From Alteromonas sp. KUL106 (lineage in GTDB: Bacteria > Pseudomonadota > Gammaproteobacteria > Enterobacterales > Alteromonadaceae), in contig NZ_BLIG01000044.1 of NCBI RefSeq assembly GCF_009811415.1, positions 1-64,000 of the forward strand: a stretch of 64,000 bases of DNA, written 5' to 3'. Shown here piece by piece: positions 1 through 6,993 of this stretch. Position 1 is the stretch's first letter, and each line of letters begins with the position of its first letter. A program made the position numbers and the translations under genes. The notes under the pieces were generated by a model. That model was not told the DNA's origin and did no database searches. It saw only the letters and a list, made by a program, of their open reading frames with translations.

Positions 1-5
1 TAAAG

Positions 6-31
6 AACCCAGCATATGCTGGGTTTTTTTA
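6..31 (+). terminator. Rho-independent terminator of an upstream gene outside the window
   Basis: A perfect 20-bp palindrome (6-25) is followed directly by a run of eight T. It closes a gene lying left of the window. Confidence 0.75.
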
Positions 32-61
32 TACCAGTCCGCAAAGATAATGACCCACTCA

Positions 62-159
62 GCGAGACTTAACATGTTCGTCATCGCGGCGTGTTACCGC
101 AGGTAGCTTGATTCTCCATCAAGGCTACACAACAAAGAGTACGGACATGTTAAACTCGC
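62..159. other. Three-way-junction structured element, possible ncRNA or leader
   Basis: Arms 62-81 and 141-159 pair over about 19 bp with one bulge and one mismatch. Inside are a 4-bp GC hairpin (86-89 with 97-100) and a 10-bp hairpin with one bulge (103-112 with 118-128, loop TCTCC). I do not recognise the family, and the strand is undetermined because the fold works on either. It lies between the terminator at 6-31 and the kinase promoter. Confidence 0.4.
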
Positions 160-241
160 CCGCGCCTTCTGAGAGGGCAATTATCTATGGGGGGTGGTAT
201 TATCCCGCGATCGAACTTTTGTCTATGTTACAAACAATAAG

Positions 242-270
242 TTAACTACTACACTACAACTGTGTATGAT
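242..270 (+). promoter_or_regulatory. Candidate sigma-70 promoter of the hybrid kinase operon
   Basis: TTAACT (242-247) and TATGAT (265-270) are separated by 17 bp and lie 55 bp before the kinase start. The match is moderate. Confidence 0.4.
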
Positions 271-324
271 TGTTCTCTCAACATGCCAATAGAAAAACAA
301 TACATAAGGTAGTTTGGCCGCGAT

Positions 325-3300
325 ATGATCTCCCGCTTTTTCACGCTTGACGAACACGCTTCCTTACTTGAAGGCGCGTATCATTTTCCTTTGGTCGTCC
401 TATCACTTCTAGTTGCAATATTTGCATCGTTCATGGCATTTAATGTTGCAGGTCAAGCGGCTGTGACAACGGATAGCCTACGACGGAACACGCTTTTATG
501 TACAGGAAGTGTGGCGCTTGGAGGTGGTATATGGTCTATGCATTTTTTAGGTATGACTGCCTTTGAATTGTGTACGCCGGTAAGCTATAACCCTCTTTTA
601 ACAGGATTTTCAGCGATACCAGGTATTGCCGCCGCGTGGGTAGCGCTTCATCTTTTGACCAAGTCGCGTATCAGTTCGGCAGAGGTGTTACTTGGTGGCG
701 TATTGGTTGGCTCCGGTATCGGCACCATGCATTATAGCGGCATGGCGGCGATGGAAATGGCGCCATTGTTGCGGTATGACCTCACCATGTTTACTGTTTC
801 AATTGTTGTAGCTGTGCTGCTCGCTATGCTGGCCCTCTGGATAAAATTCGGTATTACAAAAGCAACAAAGTCGACTGACTTTCTTGGTAGGCAGGTTCTA
901 CTGGCCAGTGTGGTTATGGGCGGAGCGATATCAGGCATGCATTATACTGGCATGGCCGCAGCTCGATTTGTTTTACCGCCAGGTATCGAAACGTCTGCTC
1001 AATCATCTGGCATTGCCTTTTTTCTTGCTATCTCGATCGCTGTAGTCACGCTCGTGCTTATTACGATGGTTTTAGGCGTGAGCCTATTGTTCAAGTATCG
1101 CGATGTGATGGTAAGGGCCATAGAAAGTGAGCGCATTCAAAGAGCAATCACAGATACTGCAGTTGATGCAATCCTCACGGTCGATGACAAAGGCATAATC
1201 AAAACTGCTAATCCCGCTGTAGAAGAAATTTATGGCTACACGCCCGACGAGCTAGTGGGACAGCATGCATCTATCGTTATACCTCATGAAAGGCGATATC
1301 TCTATGGCGATGATTTTTTCAGTCAACGGGTTGTGCCTACTGAGCAAATTATAGGGACAGGACGAGAAGTAGCAATATTAAGGAAAAATGGTGAGAAGAT
1401 ACCTGCCCGTGTAGGTGTTGGGTATACCAAGTTAGATGGAAAAGCCGTGTTTGTTTCTTTTGCTTCTGATTTGCGCAAAAGAAAAGAGATGGAAGACGCG
1501 CTTCGCGAGAGTGAAGCCAAGTTTAGAAGTTTAATTTCCAATATTCCCGGTGTGGCTTACCGCTGTCTTGTTACGCCAAGCTGGCCGATGGTTTTTATCA
1601 GTGATGCAGTAGCAGAAATTACAGGCTATCCACCGGAGGATTTCGTATTACCAAACCCCAAACGTTCGTTTTCAGAGCTTTATCACCCCGATGATGTGGA
1701 CATGTTTTCAAATATCGATAGCGACGCTGGCGCGTTTTCATTCGAATATCGCATTATTTCAAAGTCTGGCGAAGTGAAATGGGTAACAGAACATGGCGTT
1801 CATGTGAAAGACGGTGATGGAAACGTACTATATATGGATGGCTTTATCTCGGATATAACGCATAGGCGCGTTATGGAAAACGAGCTTAAAGCAGCAAAGG
1901 AAAAAGCAGAGCTCGCTGCAGCGACGCGCGCAGCATTTCTTGCAAATATGAGCCACGAAATTCGTACCCCTATGAATGCTATTATTGGGTTCAGTGATCT
2001 TATGCTGGGTGAGGAATTACTTGATGAGCAAAAATCACATCTGACTACCATAAATCGTTCCGCGCGTTCACTTCTTCACTTACTCAACGACATTCTTGAT
2101 AGCGCTAAATTAGACAAAGGAAAACTCGACTTGGATTATCGGGATTTTCTTATTCGCGAAGAGCTTGACTTAGTCGTATCAACGTTCTGGCTGGAAGCCA
2201 AGCGTAAAAAGGTTGAACTTGTTCTGAACGTGGATGAAGCCGTTGCGAGGGCTTACCGAGGTGTGCCTGAACGTATTCGGCAAGTTCTCAATAACTTAAT
2301 TGGAAATGCGGTGAAATTTACCCATCAAGGTCAGGTGGTCATCAATGTGAAAAGCGACGAAAAGTTTGTTTGTTTTGATGTCTCAGATACCGGTATTGGC
2401 ATGACGAGTGAGCAACTCGAAAAGGTGTTTGACCCATTTTCACAAGCCGACGCGTCGATGAGCAGAAAGTACGGTGGCACAGGGTTGGGAACGACCATTT
2501 CCAAGCAGTTAGTGGAATTAATGGGGGGAACAATCCACGCAAGCAGTGAGGAAAATAAAGGGTCGACATTCTCTTTTAGGCTTCCGCTGGAAATTGCGGA
2601 GCAGGTTGAAAGTGATGTAAACCCCATTGATGAAAAATCATCGTATTTTGACGTTACTTTGAAAGTACTCGTGGTCGATGATGTTTCGCAAAATATTGAG
2701 TTGCTCTCGCTGTTGCTTAAGCGCGCAGGCCATTCGGTAGAAACAGCAACAGATGGCGCTCAGGCATTGGAGAAAATGCGAGAACAAGCCTTTGATATTG
2801 TATTAATGGATTTGCAAATGCCGAAAATGGATGGTCTAGAGGCAGCAAAACAACGACGAATGTTCGAAAAAGCGCAGGGGTTACCAGCTACCCCAATTAT
2901 TGCTTTGACGGCTAGCGTACTTGTTCAAGACAAACACGCGGCTCAGCAAGCGGGCATGGAAGGCTTCGCGAATAAGCCTGTTGATTTTACTTCATTGATG
3001 CAGGAAATCGCGCGCGTTCTCAATATTGAAAGTCACACGGCGCCTGTCAACAATCTAAGGTCGTCACAACCCGACACAACCTCTGCACTCGTAGTTGAAA
3101 AACACGTCATAGACTTAAATAAAGCGATTGAGTTATGGGGTAGTGAAGAGGTTGTGCTTCATGAGGTAGATAAATTTGCTTCTTCTTGCCGTGATCAGAT
3201 AAACGAGATGATGAATACAGCGATAAGAGACGACTTTAGTTCCCTCGCAGCACTCGCGCATCGACTCAAAGGCGTGTCAGGCAACTTAGCGTTAACAACA

Positions 3301-3660
3301 TTTTCGAACATCACACGCGATATCGAGTCCCAAGCACTGAAGTCATCGGTGGACATCGATAAGATAAACGCATTAAGAGACGCGTTAGATAAAATTGAAT
3401 TAATGTTAAGTGAGTCTCCACTCTATGCTGAGGATGCTATAAATAAAAGTATCGACAATGCTCTCTTACTTGAACACTTGAAAACACTATTAAACAGTGT
3501 TGCACAAAACATGGTGAATGAAGACGAATTGGTTTTTCTGCGCGAGGCCGAGCAGACAATGTATAAAGATGAGATCATTCAGATACGCCTTGATATAGAT
3601 GATTTTGAGTTTGAATCAGCGCAACAAAGTATTAGTGCGCTTATCGAAAAACTAGAGTAG
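325..3660 (+). CDS. MHYT-domain PAS hybrid sensor histidine kinase
   Basis: Predicted inner-membrane hybrid sensor kinase (1111 aa). The N-terminus holds three M-H-[FY]-x-G-M motifs at about residues 72, 135 and 205 within seven hydrophobic helices: the MHYT sensor, proposed in its family to bind a metal or a gas such as O2, CO or NO. Two PAS domains follow (about 270-390 and 396-515). Then come HisKA with phospho-His544 (SHEIRTP), an ATPase domain with G boxes near 690 and 718, a receiver with phospho-Asp829 and a C-terminal Hpt domain with His979. The whole phosphorelay is therefore in one chain. The start has an AAGG upstream. It ends 14 nt before the HD-GYP regulator, its likely phosphorylation target. 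Confidence 0.93.
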   Translation: MISRFFTLDEHASLLEGAYHFPLVVLSLLVAIFASFMAFNVAGQAAVTTDSLRRNTLLCTGSVALGGGIWSMHFLGMTAFELCTPVSYNPLLTGFSAIPGIAAAWVALHLLTKSRISSAEVLLGGVLVGSGIGTMHYSGMAAMEMAPLLRYDLTMFTVSIVVAVLLAMLALWIKFGITKATKSTDFLGRQVLLASVVMGGAISGMHYTGMAAARFVLPPGIETSAQSSGIAFFLAISIAVVTLVLITMVLGVSLLFKYRDVMVRAIESERIQRAITDTAVDAILTVDDKGIIKTANPAVEEIYGYTPDELVGQHASIVIPHERRYLYGDDFFSQRVVPTEQIIGTGREVAILRKNGEKIPARVGVGYTKLDGKAVFVSFASDLRKRKEMEDALRESEAKFRSLISNIPGVAYRCLVTPSWPMVFISDAVAEITGYPPEDFVLPNPKRSFSELYHPDDVDMFSNIDSDAGAFSFEYRIISKSGEVKWVTEHGVHVKDGDGNVLYMDGFISDITHRRVMENELKAAKEKAELAAATRAAFLANMSHEIRTPMNAIIGFSDLMLGEELLDEQKSHLTTINRSARSLLHLLNDILDSAKLDKGKLDLDYRDFLIREELDLVVSTFWLEAKRKKVELVLNVDEAVARAYRGVPERIRQVLNNLIGNAVKFTHQGQVVINVKSDEKFVCFDVSDTGIGMTSEQLEKVFDPFSQADASMSRKYGGTGLGTTISKQLVELMGGTIHASSEENKGSTFSFRLPLEIAEQVESDVNPIDEKSSYFDVTLKVLVVDDVSQNIELLSLLLKRAGHSVETATDGAQALEKMREQAFDIVLMDLQMPKMDGLEAAKQRRMFEKAQGLPATPIIALTASVLVQDKHAAQQAGMEGFANKPVDFTSLMQEIARVLNIESHTAPVNNLRSSQPDTTSALVVEKHVIDLNKAIELWGSEEVVLHEVDKFASSCRDQINEMMNTAIRDDFSSLAALAHRLKGVSGNLALTTFSNITRDIESQALKSSVDIDKINALRDALDKIELMLSESPLYAEDAINKSIDNALLLEHLKTLLNSVAQNMVNEDELVFLREAEQTMYKDEIIQIRLDIDDFEFESAQQSISALIEKLE

Positions 3661-3674
3661 CCAAGAGATACGGC

Positions 3675-4676
3675 ATGTTAGAAATTGAAATCGCGAAACC
3701 AACGCTTTTACTTGTTGATGACGAACCCGTTAATTTACGAGTTTTAAAACGGCTTCTTGAATCTGAATGCCAGTTGATATTTGCAAAAAATGGTGAAGAG
3801 GCGATAAAGCTTGCCGAGGCTAGGCAGCCCAATTTGATTCTTCTTGACGTGATGATGCCTGGATTAACAGGGTTCGAAGTATGCCGTCATTTAAAAAAGC
3901 AAAGTAAAACCAAGCATATTCCGGTGATTTTTGTTACCGCATTGAATGATGAGCACGATGAAACTGAGGGCTTTGATGCGGGTGCAGTTGATTATATCAC
4001 TAAGCCAATTTCCCCCGCGATTGTAAAAGCGCGTGTAAAAACTCATCTTAGTCTCGTACAAGCTGATGAATTGCTTAACAGTCGTTTGCAGGTTGTGCAG
4101 CGATTAGGCAAAGCTGCTGAATACAAAGACAATGAAACCGGCATGCACGTCATGCGCATGAGCCATTTCGCCAAAGAATTGGCTCTCGCCTACGGGCTAA
4201 CAGAACAGCAGGCAGAGATATTGCTCCATGCTGCACCAATGCATGACATAGGAAAAATAGGGATTGCCGACAGTATTATGCTAAAGCCTGGAAAGCTCAC
4301 AGACGAAGAATTTTCTACTATGCAAAAGCATCCAGAGATTGGCGCAGAAATTATTGGTGATTGTGGTGATTCTATTTTACTGAATGTGGCAAAATCCGTA
4401 TCGTTGACTCACCATGAAAAGTGGGATGGCACTGGCTATCCGAAAGGGTTAGCCGGCGAAGACATTCCTATTGAGGGGCGTATTTGTGCTATCGCCGATG
4501 TGTTTGATGCATTAACAAGCAAGCGTCCGTATAAGGATGCATGGAGTATTGAAGATACTGTAGCTTTCCTCAAGGATCAAAAAGGTAAGCATTTTGAGCC
4601 TAAGCTAGTTGATTTAATGATCGAGATTTTGCCCAAAATTTTGGACATTAAGGCAACCTTCAAGGATGAAGACTAA
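3675..4676 (+). CDS. Response regulator with HD-GYP c-di-GMP phosphodiesterase domain
   Basis: A 333-aa RpfG-like regulator. The receiver domain covers residues about 10-125, with the acidic pair D15/D16, phospho-Asp58 and Lys109. The HD-GYP domain covers about 140-325 and has HD at 190-191, HH at 246-247 and GYP at 254-256, so it should hydrolyse cyclic di-GMP to GMP. It is co-transcribed with the MHYT kinase (14-nt gap), which suggests the kinase sets local c-di-GMP degradation. The partnership is inferred from position, not shown. Confidence 0.93.
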   Translation: MLEIEIAKPTLLLVDDEPVNLRVLKRLLESECQLIFAKNGEEAIKLAEARQPNLILLDVMMPGLTGFEVCRHLKKQSKTKHIPVIFVTALNDEHDETEGFDAGAVDYITKPISPAIVKARVKTHLSLVQADELLNSRLQVVQRLGKAAEYKDNETGMHVMRMSHFAKELALAYGLTEQQAEILLHAAPMHDIGKIGIADSIMLKPGKLTDEEFSTMQKHPEIGAEIIGDCGDSILLNVAKSVSLTHHEKWDGTGYPKGLAGEDIPIEGRICAIADVFDALTSKRPYKDAWSIEDTVAFLKDQKGKHFEPKLVDLMIEILPKILDIKATFKDED

Positions 4677-4686
4677 GTATTGGCTG

Positions 4687-4715
4687 TTGCTTAATGTGTC
4701 ACCTATACGTATAAT
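4687..4715 (+). promoter_or_regulatory. Sigma-70 promoter of the candidate small RNA
   Basis: TTGCTT (4687-4692), a 17-bp spacer and a consensus TATAAT (4710-4715). The predicted start is near 4722. The promoter overlaps no gene body beyond the end of the HD-GYP gene. Confidence 0.7.
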
Positions 4716-4721
4716 ACTTCC

Positions 4722-4883
4722 ATCGAGTGATGAGAGCGGGCTCCCTCAAGTTAGGAAAGTAACGCTCTTATCCATAGCAAGCTATCACCTAACGGTGGTT
4801 TTACCCATAGGTTTGCAACTGCCCGTGTTGGCAGGTATGGGTTCAGAATTTTAATTAAAGCCCCGCTAGTCCGGGGCTTTTTG
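4722..4883 (+). ncRNA. Candidate ~160-nt small RNA with pseudoknot
   Basis: The unit has its own promoter, a folded body and a strong terminator. The body contains a 10-bp stem (4729-4738 with 4763-4772, one G-U), a mini-hairpin (4774-4785), and a nested hairpin with outer stem 4803-4809/4836-4842 and inner stem 4819-4823/4830-4834. The six bases 4750-4755 in the first loop match 4788-4793 exactly, which would form an H-type pseudoknot. The terminator stem is 4857-4865/4872-4880 followed by U residues. I do not recognise it as 6S, tmRNA, RNase P or SRP RNA. A cis-acting riboswitch role is possible but less likely because it terminates before a separate rimP leader. Confidence 0.6.
4857..4883 (+). 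terminator. Terminator of the small RNA / HD-GYP transcript
   Basis: A 9-bp stem (AAAGCCCCG / CGGGGCTTT) with a 6-nt loop, followed by T5. Confidence 0.85.
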
Positions 4884-4894
4884 TTGTATTAAAA

Positions 4895-4950
4895 CCTGGA
4901 GTCAGCCTCGCTGAGCCGGGTGATGACAGGTGGGCTTTAGGCCCTTTTTT
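4895..4950 (+). promoter_or_regulatory. rimP leader with attenuator-type terminator
   Basis: An imperfect hairpin (about 4896-4904 with 4924-4930) precedes a short GC stem (4932-4935/4941-4944) and T6, ending only 18 nt before the rimP start. A rimP leader of this design is described upstream of rimP-nusA-infB in gammaproteobacteria. The presumed role is transcription attenuation of the operon, possibly through NusA itself. Confidence 0.6.
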
Positions 4951-4968
4951 CGTTTTTGGAGGTTTGCA

Positions 4969-5427
4969 TTGGCAAAACTTGAAGAGAAGCTAACCGAAAT
5001 GCTAGAGCCGGGTGTAGAAGCGCTTGGTTTTGAGCTGGTTGGTATCGAGTTTGTACGAGCGGGGAAGCATTCGATTCTTCGTGTTTTTATTGATCATGAA
5101 AACGGTATTACCGTAGATGATTGTGCAGATGTGAGTCATCAGGTTAGTGCAATATTGGACGTAGAAGATCCAATTAGCACTGAGTACAACTTGGAAGTGT
5201 CATCACCGGGTATGGACAGACCGCTTTTCAAAGAAAAGCATTATATAGAGTCTGTGGGTGAAGTGGTTCAAGTTCGTTTGTCAATGCCGATGGGCGACAA
5301 ACGTAATTTTAAAGGCAAAGTACTTGCGTGCGAAGATGGCATGGTAAGTATTGAAGTGGACGGCCAGCAGTTCCAGTTAGCTGTGGCGAATATCGAAAAA
5401 GGTAACGTTGTTCCCACGTTCGATTAA
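4969..5427 (+). CDS. rimP: Ribosome maturation factor RimP
   Basis: Cytoplasmic factor for 30S subunit maturation, 152 aa. The chosen start is TTG at 4969, preceded by GGAGG (4958-4962) with a 6-nt gap; the protein then begins LAKLEEKLTEMLEP like other RimP. An in-frame ATG at 4930 would place the start inside the attenuator hairpin and adds an unrelated 13-residue tail, so it is rejected. The N-terminal alpha/beta domain and the C-terminal SH3-like domain are both present in full. It is first gene of the rimP-nusA-infB operon. Confidence 0.96.
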   Translation: MAKLEEKLTEMLEPGVEALGFELVGIEFVRAGKHSILRVFIDHENGITVDDCADVSHQVSAILDVEDPISTEYNLEVSSPGMDRPLFKEKHYIESVGEVVQVRLSMPMGDKRNFKGKVLACEDGMVSIEVDGQQFQLAVANIEKGNVVPTFD

Positions 5428-5472
5428 CGGAACAGCTCTGCTTTCATCGATGAAAGCAAAAGTGAGGCGAAA

Positions 5473-6969
5473 ATGAATAAAGAAATTTTGTTAGTGGCGG
5501 AAGCCGTTTCAAATGAAAAACAAGTGCCTAGAGAGAAAATTTTTGAAGCGCTAGAGTTTGCAATTGCTAGTGCGACGAAAAAGAAAAACGAAGGCGAAAT
5601 TGAAGTTCGTGTCAGCATTGACAGATCGTCTGGTGATTTTGATACATTCCGTCGCTGGCTGGTTATTCCTGATGATCAAGAACAGGAAAATCCCTTTGCC
5701 GAAATTACGATTTCTGCTGCGCAAATTGACGAACCAGAAATACAACTTGGCGACTATGTAGAAGAACAGATTGAATCTATCAAGTTTGACCGTATAACTA
5801 CACAAACTGCTAAGCAAGTTATTGTACAAAAAGTACGTGAAGCTGAGCGTCAGCAAATGATTGCTGAGTACGAAGATAAAGTGGGTGAGTTAGTTACGGG
5901 TACAGTTAAGAAAGTTAACCGTGACAACATCATCATCGACTTGGGTAACAATGCAGAAGGTGTTATCTATCGCGATGACATGCTTCCTCGTGAGACTTTC
6001 CGTCCGGGGGATCGTGTACGCGGTCTTCTATACGTTATCCGTCCAGAAGCGCGTGGCGCACAGCTGTTTATTAGCCGTACGCACCCAGACATGCTAGTTG
6101 AACTTTTCCGCTTAGAAGTGCCAGAAATTGCGGAAGAAACACTAGAAATTAAATCTGCGGCTCGCGACCCGGGTTCTCGTGCAAAAATTGCTGTGAAGAC
6201 TAATGACAAACGCTTAGACCCAGTCGGCGCGTGTGTTGGTATGCGCGGCTCACGTGTGCAGGCAGTATCAGGTGAACTTGGCGGTGAGCGTGTTGATATC
6301 GTGCTGTGGGATGAAAACCCTGCGCAATTCGTTATCAACGCAATGGCACCTGCTGAAGTTGCGTCTATTGTTGTTGATGAAGACAGCAACACGATGGACG
6401 TCGCTGTTGAAGCTGACAACTTAGCACAAGCAATTGGCCGTAGTGGTCAGAATGTACGCCTAGCTAGCCAACTGACTGGCTGGGAACTTAACGTGATGAC
6501 GGTTGATGATCTCAACAAGAAACACGAAGAAGAAAACGCGAAGGTACTTAATCTATTTACTGCTGGTTTGGACATTGACGAAGAGTTTGCGTCTGTCCTA
6601 GTAGATGAAGGCTTTACAACGTTAGAAGAAGTGGCATACGTGCCTGCAAGTGAGCTTCTAGCGGTTGAAGGGTTAGATGAAGAAATGGTTGAAGAGCTGC
6701 GCAACAGAGCGCGTGCTTTCTTAACCACGCGTGCACTGGCGAACGAAGAGTCGCTTGACGGTGCAGAACCTACCGAAGCCTTATTAAATCTTGAGGGTAT
6801 GAGTAAACACGTGGCTTATGTGTTGGCCAGCCGCGGTGTTACTGACCTAGAAGAATTAGCAGAACAAGGTACCGATGATATCAGTGATATCGATGAACTA
6901 GACGAAGAAAAAGCCGGAGCATTAATCATGGCGGCTCGTAATATCGTATGGTTCAGTGAAGAAGAGTAA
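5473..6969 (+). CDS. nusA: Transcription termination/antitermination factor NusA
   Basis: A 498-aa RNA polymerase-associated factor, close to the E. coli length. The N-terminal RNAP-binding domain (about 1-130) is followed by S1 (about 135-200), two KH domains (about 200-345, with GMRGSRV and GRSGQNVRLAS) and two acidic C-terminal repeats (about 360-495). The repeats show it is the long gammaproteobacterial form that contacts the alpha subunit and lambda N-type factors. It lies 45 nt after rimP and 24 nt before infB. Confidence 0.98.
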   Translation: MNKEILLVAEAVSNEKQVPREKIFEALEFAIASATKKKNEGEIEVRVSIDRSSGDFDTFRRWLVIPDDQEQENPFAEITISAAQIDEPEIQLGDYVEEQIESIKFDRITTQTAKQVIVQKVREAERQQMIAEYEDKVGELVTGTVKKVNRDNIIIDLGNNAEGVIYRDDMLPRETFRPGDRVRGLLYVIRPEARGAQLFISRTHPDMLVELFRLEVPEIAEETLEIKSAARDPGSRAKIAVKTNDKRLDPVGACVGMRGSRVQAVSGELGGERVDIVLWDENPAQFVINAMAPAEVASIVVDEDSNTMDVAVEADNLAQAIGRSGQNVRLASQLTGWELNVMTVDDLNKKHEEENAKVLNLFTAGLDIDEEFASVLVDEGFTTLEEVAYVPASELLAVEGLDEEMVEELRNRARAFLTTRALANEESLDGAEPTEALLNLEGMSKHVAYVLASRGVTDLEELAEQGTDDISDIDELDEEKAGALIMAARNIVWFSEEE

Positions 6970-6993
6970 GGTCAACAGGGGGAAAATTACGTA

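Noticed and set aside
4666..4854. 62-codon frame over the small RNA
   Set aside because: It starts inside the HD-GYP gene end, has no SD and covers the hairpins and promoter; the structure explains the sequence better.
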